Positions 37,201 to 44,431 of a stretch of DNA of 64,000 nucleotides are shown here, piece after piece; position 1 is the stretch's first letter; each line of letters begins with the position of its first letter. The DNA is from Streptomyces viridiviolaceus (lineage in GTDB: Bacteria; Actinomycetota; Actinomycetes; Streptomycetales; Streptomycetaceae). Location of the stretch: the NCBI RefSeq assembly GCF_014650995.1, contig NZ_BMWA01000023.1, positions 1 through 64,000 on the forward strand, given 5' to 3'. A program made the position numbers and the translations under genes. The notes beneath the pieces were generated by a model that was not told where the DNA came from, did no database searches, and saw only the letters and a program-made list of their open reading frames with translations.

Positions 37201-37774
37201 CGGCGAGCAGTCCGGCCACATCGCCGGCGTCGGCTTCGACCTGTACGTGCGGATGGTCGGCGAGGCCGTCGCCGACTACCGGGCCTCGCTGGAGGGGGGT
37301 GTCGAGGAGGAGCCGCCGCTGGAGGTCAAGATCGAGCTGCCGGTCGACGCGCACGTCCCGCACGACTACGCCCCCGGCGAGCGGCTGCGCCTGCAGGCGT
37401 ACCGCTCCATCGCCTCCGCCAACAGCGAGGAGGACATCAAGGCCGTCCGGGAGGAACTCGTCGACCGCTACGGCAAGTTGCCGGAGCCGGTGGAGAACCT
37501 GCTGCTGGTCGCGGGTCTTCGCATGCTGGCGCGGGCGTGCGGCGTGGGCGAGGTGGTCCTGCAGGGCAACAACATCCGGTTCGCGCCGGTGGAGTTGCGC
37601 GAGTCGCAGGAGCTGAGGCTCAAGCGGCTGTACCCCGGGACGGTCGTCAAGCCGGCCGCGCACCAGGTGCTGGTTCCGCGCCCGAAGACCGCGAAGGTCG
37701 GCGGCAAGCCGCTGGTCGGGCGTGAACTGCTGGCCTGGGTCGGGGAGTTCCTGACCTCGATTCTGGGGTCGTGA
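34220..37774 (+). CDS. mfd: Transcription-repair coupling factor
   Basis: A 1184-residue DNA translocase that removes RNA polymerase stalled at lesions and recruits UvrA. Domain order: UvrB-like N-terminal domains (VEYPSWETLPHERLSP), the CarD-like RNA-polymerase-interaction domain (YIVHEQHGVGRYIEMVQ) near residue 515, the helicase core with GDVGYGKTEIA (Walker A), VDEEQ (motif II) and SATPIPRTLEM, then TTIVESGIDISNANT and QLRGRVGRG, and the C-terminal TRCF domain. Length is typical. The ATG at 34220 was chosen because family homology starts there. The open frame upstream contains no domain. Confidence 0.97.
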   Translation: MSLHGLLDAVAKDAALAEAIAAAADGNRMHVDLVGPPAARPFAVAALARETGRPVLAVTATGREAEDLAAALRSLLPPEGVVEYPSWETLPHERLSPRSDTVGRRLAVLRRLAHPRPDDPETGPVSVVVAPVRSVLQPQVKGLGDLEPVSLRSGQSADLNEVVEALAAAAYARVELVEKRGEFAVRGGILDVFPPTEEHPLRIEFWGDDVEEIRYFKVADQRSLEVAEHGLWAPPCRELLLTEDVRERARTLAELHPELGELLGKIAEGIAVEGMESLAPVLVDDMELLLDVLPKGAMALVCDPERVRTRAADLVATSQEFLQASWAATAGGGEAPIDVGAASLWSIADVRERARELDMMWWSVSPFAADEELTGTYAADAAGDTLKLGMHAPETYRGDTAKALADTKGWLADGWRVVYVTEGHGPAARTVEVLGGEGIAARLDSDLGTLSPSVVHVSCGSIDYGFVDPALELAVLTETDLSGQKAAGRDGTRMPARRRKTIDPLTLEAGDYIVHEQHGVGRYIEMVQRTVQGATREYLVVEYAPAKRGQPGDRLYIPTDQLEQITKYVGGEAPTLHRLGGADWTKTKARAKKAVKEIAADLIKLYSARMAAPGHAFGSDTPWQRELEDAFPYAETPDQLTTIAEVKEDMEKTVPMDRLICGDVGYGKTEIAVRAAFKAVQDGKQVAVLVPTTLLVQQHFGTFSERYAQFPVKVKALSRFQTDTEAKAVLEGLREGSVDVVIGTHRLFSSETKFKDLGLVIVDEEQRFGVEHKEQLKKLRANVDVLTMSATPIPRTLEMAVTGIREMSTITTPPEERHPVLTFVGPYEQKQIGAAIRRELLREGQVFYIHNRVESIDRAAAKLREIVPEARIATAHGQMSEQALEQVVVDFWEKKFDVLVSTTIVESGIDISNANTLIVERGDNFGLSQLHQLRGRVGRGRERGYAYFLYPPEKPLTETAHERLATIAQHTEMGAGMYVAMKDLEIRGAGNLLGGEQSGHIAGVGFDLYVRMVGEAVADYRASLEGGVEEEPPLEVKIELPVDAHVPHDYAPGERLRLQAYRSIASANSEEDIKAVREELVDRYGKLPEPVENLLLVAGLRMLARACGVGEVVLQGNNIRFAPVELRESQELRLKRLYPGTVVKPAAHQVLVPRPKTAKVGGKPLVGRELLAWVGEFLTSILGS

Positions 37775-37846
37775 CCCGCCCGTCGGAGAAGCCGTCCACG
37801 GATCATGCCTGTGGACGGCTTCGATGTGTCGGGGTACGGGAGCGAG

Positions 37847-38047
37847 CTACTGCTGCTCCGGCCGGTCGCCGCCCCGCTCGCGCCCGAAGCCGAGCCTGTC
37901 CTCGGCCTGCTGCTGCGCGGTGTCGACCTGCTTCTCGTACTTTCCGCCGGTCCTCTCGTTGACCTGGCGTTCGGCGGCGTCGGACATCTTTCGTGACCTG
38001 CCCTTGTCCTTGCCGGCCATGCTCTTCATTTTGTCGAGGATGCCCAT
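37847..38047 (-). CDS. Small MT0933-like antitoxin-family protein
   Basis: A 66-residue highly charged protein: MGILDKMKSMAGKDKG at the start, then NERTGGKYEKQVD and a glutamine-rich helix. This matches the short actinobacterial proteins annotated as MT0933/Rv0909-type antitoxins, which begin with an LDK-K pattern and contain TGGKY. ATG at 38047 has AAGGAG seven bases upstream. No toxin-sized open frame lies next to it. It may therefore be an orphan, or the family name may be misleading and the protein a small stress-type (CsbD-like) protein. Confidence 0.75.
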   Translation of the reverse strand: MGILDKMKSMAGKDKGRSRKMSDAAERQVNERTGGKYEKQVDTAQQQAEDRLGFGRERGGDRPEQQ

Positions 38048-38182
38048 GCAGAGCTCCTTCCGAGACGTGGCTCACTGTCGAAGGTACGACAGATATGCCC
38101 TGCATGCCCAACAAAGCCCGCTATGGTCTGAACCTCTCTCTCGCTACGGTGATACCGGCGGACGGCAAGGGGAGGGGCGCGT

Positions 38183-38953
38183 ATGTGGCGGCACAGGGGG
38201 ATCCGTACCGGTTGGGCCGCGGGCGCGGCCCTCGCTCTGGCCCTGGTCACCGGATGCGAGGGACTCGGCGACGACGGGGCCACGGCCTCGGGAGGCGGGC
38301 ACGAGGCACCGGCAGGCGGACACGCCGTCAGCCCGCTGCGCAACCCGGACGGCACCGGACCCGGCCTCGCCCCGGTCGAGGGCGACAGCCCCGAGGCGAC
38401 CGCCCGCAAGCTCATCGAGGGCCTGAAGACCAAGGGGCGCGGCCCCCGGACGGGCTACGACCGGGACGAGTTCGGCTACGCCTGGATGGACTCGGCCGAC
38501 GGTGTGCCGCTGGCCCGCAACGGTTGTGACACGCGGAACGACCTGCTGAGGCGCGACGGTCAGAAGCTGCGCTTCCGGTCCGGGTCCCGCTGTGTGGTCG
38601 TCGCCATGACGCTGGACGACCCCTACACCGGCTCGACGATCGAGTGGCGCAAGCAGAAGGCGAGCGAGGTCCAGATCGACCACGTCGTGCCGCTGTCGTA
38701 CAGCTGGCAGATGGGCTCCTCGCGGTGGCCGGAGAGCAAGCGCGAACAACTGGCCAACGACCCGCTGAACCTGCTCCCCGTCCAGGGCCGCGCCAACTCG
38801 GCCAAGCGCGACTCCGGTCCCGCGTCCTGGCTTCCGCCGAGGAAGTCGGTCCGGTGCGCGTACGCCGTCCGCTTCGCGCAGGTCGCCGTCAAGTACGAAC
38901 TGGCGGTGACCGCACCGGACCGGCGGGCGATGCTGCGTCAGTGCGGCGGCTGA
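38183..38953 (+). CDS. Secreted HNH nuclease lipoprotein
   Basis: A 256-residue exported protein. The N-terminal signal ends in a lipobox LVTGC (Cys25), followed by a Gly/Ala-rich linker. The C-terminal domain has the HNH/GmrSD_C-like nuclease pattern: IDHVVPLSYSW, then LANDPLNLLPVQGRANSAK, and a final cysteine pair region. It is likely a surface-anchored nuclease that digests external DNA for nutrition or competition (family-based inference). ATG at 38183 with AAGGGGAGGGG. Monocistronic, facing the small antitoxin-like gene divergently. Confidence 0.87.
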   Translation: MWRHRGIRTGWAAGAALALALVTGCEGLGDDGATASGGGHEAPAGGHAVSPLRNPDGTGPGLAPVEGDSPEATARKLIEGLKTKGRGPRTGYDRDEFGYAWMDSADGVPLARNGCDTRNDLLRRDGQKLRFRSGSRCVVVAMTLDDPYTGSTIEWRKQKASEVQIDHVVPLSYSWQMGSSRWPESKREQLANDPLNLLPVQGRANSAKRDSGPASWLPPRKSVRCAYAVRFAQVAVKYELAVTAPDRRAMLRQCGG

Positions 38954-39003
38954 CGGCGGAAATTGGCTTTCCGGTCCCCGCCCGCGCTGCCTACGGTGAC
39001 GCC

Positions 39004-39747
39004 ATGGAGCTGAAGATATCGAGCCTCGCCGAGCGTCCGGAGATGCTGGACCGGGTCCGCGCGATGGCCGACAGCTGGCCCGCGTTCGCCGTCGAGGACC
39101 TCTCGGGCAACGCCCACTACCCGCGCATCCCCGTCGAACTGCCCGAGTACGTGCAGTTCGCGGAGGACGAGTACGGCGAGGTCGTCGCCCACGGCCACAG
39201 CGTGCCGTTCGCCCTCCATACCGAAGGGCGCGGTGCGCTGCCCGCGCGCGGCTGGAGCGAGGTCCTCGTCTGGGCCTTCGGCGACCTGCGCCGGGGCGTG
39301 CGCCCCGACACCGTCAGCGCGATCTCCGTCGTCGTCGCCCCGCACGCCCAGGGGCGCGGCCTGTCCGGCCGGATGCTCGCCGCCATGCGCGACAACGCCC
39401 GCGCGCACGGTTTCCGGGAGGTCGTCGCCCCCGTCCGCCCCAGCGCCAAGCACCTCGAACCGCACACCCCGATCGAGGAGTACGCCCGTCGCCTGCGCCC
39501 CGACGGGCTGCCGCACGACCCGTGGCTGCGCGTCCACGCCCGGGCCGGCGCCACCCTCGACGGCGTGGCGCCGGCCTCCATGACCGTCGCCGCCTCGCTG
39601 GAGGAGTGGCGCCACTGGACGGGGCTGCCCTTCGACACCGCGGGCGACGTCGAGGTGCCCGGCGCCCTGGTGCCGGTGCGCTGCGAACCGGGCCGCGGGT
39701 ACGCGGTGTACGTCGAGCCGAACGTGTGGATGCGGCACGCGCTGTGA
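39004..39747 (+). CDS. GNAT-family acetyltransferase (long form)
   Basis: A 247-residue protein with an acetyl-CoA-binding core, ISVVVAPHAQGRGLSGRML (motif A Q-G-R-G-L-S), flanked by an N-terminal region of mixed fold and a C-terminal segment of about 90 residues that is not typical of small GNATs. The substrate is unknown. Start ATG at 39004, 50 bp after the nuclease gene. It may share its transcript. It ends convergent with the lipoprotein gene after a 12-bp gap. Confidence 0.82.
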   Translation: MELKISSLAERPEMLDRVRAMADSWPAFAVEDLSGNAHYPRIPVELPEYVQFAEDEYGEVVAHGHSVPFALHTEGRGALPARGWSEVLVWAFGDLRRGVRPDTVSAISVVVAPHAQGRGLSGRMLAAMRDNARAHGFREVVAPVRPSAKHLEPHTPIEEYARRLRPDGLPHDPWLRVHARAGATLDGVAPASMTVAASLEEWRHWTGLPFDTAGDVEVPGALVPVRCEPGRGYAVYVEPNVWMRHAL

Positions 39748-39759
39748 GCCCCCGGCCGG

Positions 39760-40560
39760 TCAGCCGGCCGGCGCGTCCAGGTCGACGATCTCGCCGTCGG
39801 GCTCGCGGGCCGGGACCGGGACGTCGTAGTCGCTGAAGGTGAGGGAGCCGGGGTCCGTCGCGGACGTGCTGTCGACCCGCAGCAGGTACGGGGTGCCCTC
39901 GGCGGCCACGTAGAGCGTCTGCCGGTCCGCGCCGTCCCTCTCGCTCAGGACGATCGCGGAGGCGCCGTCGACCGTGGTCGTCCTGCCCCGCGTGGCGTCC
40001 GAGTCGACGTCCTGCGCGCCGCCCAGCACCGTGTCCAGATCGCAGAAGCCCGCGATGTCCTGGGCGTCCTGCCCGGTGACGGACATCTTGGTCCACCGCC
40101 CGGCCAGCATGGCCACGGCCGCGTCGGTCTCCGCGGCGGACTCGCCCTCGCTCTGGGCGCGCAGGAACGCCTCGTCGTACTTCAGGTAGAGGGTGTCCCC
40201 GGTCCTGATCAATTGGGCTTCGCCCTCGCCGCCGGCGCTCACCGTCCCGGCGCACTCGCCCTTCCTGTCCATGGCCAGGTCGACCCGGACGGTGCCGCCG
40301 CCCCGGTCGTCCGGGACGTCGCCCGTGATCCGGAGGGAGGCGGCGCCGGCGGTGGCCTCCACGGCCCGCTCCACGATCTCCCCGCCGGTCAGCCCGGCGA
40401 ACGGCTCCTTCTTCTCCTCCGCCTTACTCGCCGAGGTGCTCGGCTGCTGCCCGGACGTGCCCGGCTCGGCGTCCGCCCGGCCCTGGCCGGGCAAACAGCC
40501 GGTGAGTCCGGTGGCCGCCGCGGCGACGATGCAGAGCGCTGCGAAAGCGGTACGACGCAT
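39760..40560 (-). CDS. Lipoprotein of LppX/LprG-like fold, function unknown
   Basis: A 266-residue protein. Signal peptide with lipobox LTGC (Cys22), then a Ser/Glu/Lys-rich linker (to about residue 52), then a domain rich in alternating hydrophobic strands with a GDTLYLKYDEAFL segment. The overall pattern resembles mycobacterial LppX/LprG and other LolA-like lipid-binding lipoproteins. That is inference from pattern, not from a signature residue. ATG at 40560. It is on the same strand as, and downstream of, the two-repeat protein (72 bp). Confidence 0.75.
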   Translation of the reverse strand: MRRTAFAALCIVAAAATGLTGCLPGQGRADAEPGTSGQQPSTSASKAEEKKEPFAGLTGGEIVERAVEATAGAASLRITGDVPDDRGGGTVRVDLAMDRKGECAGTVSAGGEGEAQLIRTGDTLYLKYDEAFLRAQSEGESAAETDAAVAMLAGRWTKMSVTGQDAQDIAGFCDLDTVLGGAQDVDSDATRGRTTTVDGASAIVLSERDGADRQTLYVAAEGTPYLLRVDSTSATDPGSLTFSDYDVPVPAREPDGEIVDLDAPAG

Positions 40561-40632
40561 GGATTCCCCTGGGTCCTGGTGCGGTGGTGAGCCCGAGTCG
40601 TGGGACGGGCCGGATGTCCGGGGGCCGGCCCG

Positions 40633-41310
40633 TCAGCCGGTCTTCTGCCAGTCCTTGCAGCCGGTCGTCTTGAAGTAGCCGTCCGAGGCGCTGATCGTCA
40701 CGACCGCCGTGCCGCTCACGTTGTTGTTCGCGACGATGGAGTCGAGCGAGTGCTCGGCGTCCTTGGAGCGCTCCCAGTAGCACATGTCGTCGGTGTTGCC
40801 CGTGGACTTGTAGGTGCCGGGAGCGATGTCGGTGCCGACCGCGAACATGCCGCCGTCTCCGGCCATCTTGGTGGCGGGGGTCCCCTTGGCCTTCGGGTCG
40901 ACGGCCTCCCAGTCGTTGCAGCCGCTGGACTTGAAGAGCTTGTCGGTGGCCTTGACGGTGACGTAACTCGTGCCGCTCACGTTGTCGTTGGCCAGCAGCG
41001 AGTCCAACTCGCCCGAGGCGTCCTTGGCGCGCTCCCAGTAGCACATGTCGTCGGTGTTGCCGCTCGTGCGGTAGGTCCCCGGCTTGACGTCCGAGCCCAC
41101 CTCGAAGTCGCCGTCCCCCGCGAACGCCGCCTTCTTCTCCGTGGCTTCCGCCCCGCCCGCGTCCTTCTCGCCGCCGGCCTGCCGCTGCGCGGACGCCGAG
41201 GAGCCCTTGTCGCCGGAGCCGCCGTCCCCGTCGCCGCCGTTCGCCGACACCGCGCCGATGACGACGATCCCCACGACGGCGCCGAGCGCGACCTTGCCCT
41301 TCATGCCCAT
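40633..41310 (-). CDS. Exported protein with two tandem cysteine-pair domains
   Basis: A 225-residue protein. It has an N-terminal hydrophobic segment (about residues 7-22), a low-complexity Gly/Ala/Lys linker, and two near-identical domains at about 69-135 and 156-223. Each begins F-V-G-x-D-x-x-PGTY and contains MCYWER and a second Cys in GC(N/K)DW (Cys90 and Cys131; Cys177 and Cys218), suggesting one disulfide per domain. Family unknown to me. ATG at 41310 has GGAGGGG upstream. It is divergent from the methylase gene, with a perfect inverted repeat between them. Confidence 0.8.
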   Translation of the reverse strand: MGMKGKVALGAVVGIVVIGAVSANGGDGDGGSGDKGSSASAQRQAGGEKDAGGAEATEKKAAFAGDGDFEVGSDVKPGTYRTSGNTDDMCYWERAKDASGELDSLLANDNVSGTSYVTVKATDKLFKSSGCNDWEAVDPKAKGTPATKMAGDGGMFAVGTDIAPGTYKSTGNTDDMCYWERSKDAEHSLDSIVANNNVSGTAVVTISASDGYFKTTGCKDWQKTG

Positions 41311-41385
41311 GACTGTGTCCCCTCCCGATACGGCAGCCGCCGCCTTGCCGGCGGCTGCTCGTTGGCGAGGTCAATAAGAACAGAG

Positions 41386-41415
41386 ACTGTGAACCGAGTC
41401 AACCAGGTTCACAGT
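41386..41415. promoter_or_regulatory. Perfect 10-bp inverted repeat, likely operator
   Basis: ACTGTGAACC (41386-41395) and GGTTCACAGT (41406-41415) are perfect inverted copies separated by 10 bp. The site lies between the divergent exported-protein gene (start 41310) and the methylase gene (start 41504) in an AT-richer stretch. The half-site spacing suits a dimeric regulator. The regulator is not known. Confidence 0.75.
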
Positions 41416-41503
41416 GTGGGGCGTGTACACGAGCGTGAATGCAAACGATCAGACACACGTCGGTATGCTCGGCGTCACACATGGGACGAGGGGAGCCGCG
41501 CGG

Positions 41504-43678
41504 GTGCAGGACAACGCGACAGAAGTGACCGCCGCCGGGATCGCGCGGCTCGCCGGCGTCGGCCGCGCGGCCGTGAGCAACTGGCGCCGCCGGCACGCCG
41601 ACTTCCCCAAGCCCGTAGGCGGCACCGAGACCAGCCCGTCCTTCGCCCTCACCGACGTGGAGTCCTGGCTGCGCGGGCACGGCAAACTCGCCGAGGTCCC
41701 GCTGCGGGAACGGGTCTGGCAGCAGCTCGTCGGACATCCCGAGGGCCCGGTCACCGCGCTCGTCCACGCCGGCTGCGCGCTGCTGCTCATCCACGACCGC
41801 CCCACCGCGTGGCTGGAGCTGAGCGCGGGCTCCGACGAGCGGCTCGCCGCGATGCTGCCGGGCGCGCTGGAGCAGGTGCTGACACCCCGCTTCGGCGCGG
41901 TGCCCGGTGGCGACCGGAGCCGGACCGTGCCTGGCGGGCCCGGGGCGGGCGAGCCGGCCGCTGTGAACACCCCGGTCGCCGGCTCCACCGCCGTTCACGC
42001 CCCTGCCGGGGCGAGCGGCTCACCCGCTGTGAACACTCCGTCGGCGTTCCCCGCCGTCCACCCGCCCACCGGCCCCGCGCTCCTCGCCTCCGCGCCCCTC
42101 CTGCGCGGCGCCGCCGAACTGGCCGCCGGTACGGGCGCCCGCCAGACCTTCGAGTTCCTGCTCGGCCGGCACCTGGACGCCAACCCGCGCCAGTACACGC
42201 TCACCCCCGCCGACCTCGCCGGCCTCATGGCCGACCTGGCCGGCCCCGCCCGCACCGTCCTCGACCCCGCCTGCGGCACCGGCGCCCTGCTGCGCGCCGC
42301 CGCCCCGCGTCCCGGCCAGGAGCTGTACGCCCAGGACGGCGCAGCCGACCTCGCCACGCTCACCGCGCTCCGCCTCGCCCTGCACACCCCGGCCGGCGTG
42401 CACGCCGCCGCCGGCGACACACTGCGCGCCGACGCCTTCCCCGGGCTGCGCGCCGACGCCGTCCTGTGCCACCCGCCGTTCAACGAGCGCAACTGGGGGC
42501 ACGACGAACTCGCCTACGACCCCCGCTGGGAGTACGGCTTCCCGGCCCGCACCGAGTCCGAACTGGCCTGGGTGCAGCACGCGCTGGCCCGCCTGAGGGA
42601 CGGCGGCACCGCCGTGCTCCTCATGCCGCCCGCCGCCGCCTCCCGCCGCTCCGGCCGCCGGATCCGCGCGGACCTGCTGCGCCGGGGCGCACTGCGCGCC
42701 GTGGTCGCGCTGCCGGTCGGCGCGGCACCCCCGTACAACATCCCGCTCCACCTGTGGGTGCTGCGCCGTCCCGAGAAGGCGCCCGCGCAGCCGGAGGTAC
42801 TGCTCGCCGACGTGGGGCAGTTCGCCGGTGAGGGCCGCGGCGGCCCCGACTGGCGCGGCGTGGGGGACGCCGTCCTGGACGCCTGGCGGGCCTTCGACCG
42901 GGCCGGACGGCTCGACGAACGGCCGGGCGTGGCCCGCTCCCTGCCCGTCATCGAACTCCTCGACGACGACGTCGACCTGGCCCCGGCCCGCCATCTGCCG
43001 CCCCCCGCGGTCGCCGACGGCGCCGGAGAGCTCACGGACGTGCGCACCCGCCTCGGCGAGACGCTGCGCCTGACCGCCGACCTCACCCCGGCCCCGGCCG
43101 ACGCCGTGCAGGCCGCCCCCCGCTGGCCGCTGACCACCGTCGGCGAACTCGCGCGCGGAGGCGCCCTGCTGATGCGCACCGGCGGAAACGGCGGCCACGC
43201 GCGCGTGCCCGTGCTCACCGACCACGACGTACTCGCCGGAACCGCCCCCTCCGGCACGCTTCCGGAGAGCGACGAGGAACCCGTGCTGACCGAACCCGGT
43301 GACGTCGTCGTCCCCGTGCTCGGCGGCGGCTCCGTCGCGCGCGTGGTCGACGACGCCACCGCGGGCGCCGCCCTGGGACGCAACCTCGTGCTGCTGCGCC
43401 CCGACCCCACCGCGCTCGATGCCTGGTTCCTCGCCGGCTTCCTGCGGGGCACCGCCAACAACCGCCAGGCCAGCAGCTACGCCTCCACCGCCACCCGGCT
43501 CGACGTGCGGCGCCTGCAGCTCCCCCGGCTCCCGCTGGACGAACAGCGCCGCTACGGCGACCGGTTCCGCGCGCTCGACGAGTTCGAGCGGGCGCTCAGA
43601 CTCGCGGGCCGCCTCGGCGAGCAACTCGTACGCGGAATGTACGACGGGCTCACGGACGGTACGGTCACGCCCGGCTGA
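41504..43678 (+). CDS. Orphan N-6 adenine DNA methylase with helix-turn-helix and TRD-like C-terminus
   Basis: A 724-residue type I-like (HsdM-related) methylase. Residues about 10-65 form a helix-turn-helix (IARLAGVGRAAVSNWRRR), followed by a low-complexity linker. SAM motif I is VLDPACGTGALLRAA (near residue 257). The catalytic motif IV reads CHPPFN (His323-Pro-Pro-Phe326), where Asn-Pro-Pro-Phe is usual. The C-terminus resembles a target-recognition domain. No restriction or HsdS/HsdR genes adjoin. I chose the GTG at 41504 (GGGGAG upstream). An ATG at 41465-41467 is an alternative. The substituted Asn may mean altered or lost catalysis. Confidence 0.83.
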   Translation: MQDNATEVTAAGIARLAGVGRAAVSNWRRRHADFPKPVGGTETSPSFALTDVESWLRGHGKLAEVPLRERVWQQLVGHPEGPVTALVHAGCALLLIHDRPTAWLELSAGSDERLAAMLPGALEQVLTPRFGAVPGGDRSRTVPGGPGAGEPAAVNTPVAGSTAVHAPAGASGSPAVNTPSAFPAVHPPTGPALLASAPLLRGAAELAAGTGARQTFEFLLGRHLDANPRQYTLTPADLAGLMADLAGPARTVLDPACGTGALLRAAAPRPGQELYAQDGAADLATLTALRLALHTPAGVHAAAGDTLRADAFPGLRADAVLCHPPFNERNWGHDELAYDPRWEYGFPARTESELAWVQHALARLRDGGTAVLLMPPAAASRRSGRRIRADLLRRGALRAVVALPVGAAPPYNIPLHLWVLRRPEKAPAQPEVLLADVGQFAGEGRGGPDWRGVGDAVLDAWRAFDRAGRLDERPGVARSLPVIELLDDDVDLAPARHLPPPAVADGAGELTDVRTRLGETLRLTADLTPAPADAVQAAPRWPLTTVGELARGGALLMRTGGNGGHARVPVLTDHDVLAGTAPSGTLPESDEEPVLTEPGDVVVPVLGGGSVARVVDDATAGAALGRNLVLLRPDPTALDAWFLAGFLRGTANNRQASSYASTATRLDVRRLQLPRLPLDEQRRYGDRFRALDEFERALRLAGRLGEQLVRGMYDGLTDGTVTPG

Positions 43679-43798
43679 CCGCTCGAAGGCGGGAAGTGAT
43701 CAGCACGACAACGGTTCGGTACAACCAGGGACCGCTTGTCCGTGTCGGCCTATACGCTCGAAGCGACATTCACCCGTCTTGAGGTCCCAGGAGCAGCC

Positions 43799-44431
43799 AT
43801 GCACGGCCACGGCTACACGCAGCCGGTGAAGCAGCCACCGCCCACAGGGTGGTTGGTCTTCCTGCGCGTGCTGTTCGTGGCGCTGTCGATCCTCAGCATC
43901 GGACTGCTCGCCTGGACGATGCTGCTGCGCCTGGCCATCGTCACGCGCAAGGGGCTGGACTGGGGGCTCTTCGTCGCGGCGCTCGTGGCCGACGTCCTCG
44001 CGCTCGTCCTGGTCGGCACCGAGCCCGGCGACGAGGTCCACACCGTGGGCGGCTGGACCGGCATGGCCCTGCTCCTCGGCACCCTCGTGGCCGCCATGGC
44101 CTACTACCTCTCGGCTGACGTGCGCCACTTCCACCAGCTCCGCTACGGCCCCGGCTACAGCCCGCAGCCGACGCCCGCACCGGCGTACGGCCACCCGCAG
44201 CCCCCGGCGCCCTACACGGCCACCACCATGCCGCACACGGCCGGGCCGCCGCCGCACACACCCCCGGTCCCGCACACCCCCCACACCCCGCCCCCGACGC
44301 CGCAGCCGCCCGCCCCCACGCCGCCGCCCCGGCAGCCGGGCCCCGCCCGCATCGACCAGGTGCGCGCCGAGCTCGACGAACTCAGTGACTACCTGCGCAG
44401 GCACGACGGCAACCACGAGGGCGGAAGGTGA
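43799..44431 (+). CDS. Membrane protein with proline/histidine-rich tail
   Basis: A 210-residue protein with three hydrophobic segments (about residues 18-43, 53-71, 81-101), followed by a Pro/Thr/His-rich tail (about 118-180) and a short charged helix (RIDQVRAELDELSDYLRR). ATG at 43799 with AGGAG. Its stop overlaps the start of the Ser/Thr kinase gene (GTGA), so the two are co-translated. It may be a membrane partner or substrate of that otherwise soluble kinase. I recognise no family. Confidence 0.8.
   Translation: MHGHGYTQPVKQPPPTGWLVFLRVLFVALSILSIGLLAWTMLLRLAIVTRKGLDWGLFVAALVADVLALVLVGTEPGDEVHTVGGWTGMALLLGTLVAAMAYYLSADVRHFHQLRYGPGYSPQPTPAPAYGHPQPPAPYTATTMPHTAGPPPHTPPVPHTPHTPPPTPQPPAPTPPPRQPGPARIDQVRAELDELSDYLRRHDGNHEGGR

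Noticed and set aside
34061..37663. Very long open frame on the minus strand opposite mfd (about 1200 codons)
   Set aside because: It is a GC-bias shadow: the plus-strand protein has full Mfd motifs, while the minus frame has no domains and a skewed Arg/Gly/Leu composition.
37847..38953. Toxin-antitoxin pair formed by the small antitoxin-like protein and the HNH protein
   Set aside because: The HNH protein has a lipoprotein signal and is divergent, so it is an exported nuclease and not a cytosolic cognate toxin.
41504..43678. Restriction-modification or BREX/DISARM locus
   Set aside because: No restriction endonuclease, HsdR/HsdS, PglZ or helicase gene lies nearby; the methylase stands alone.
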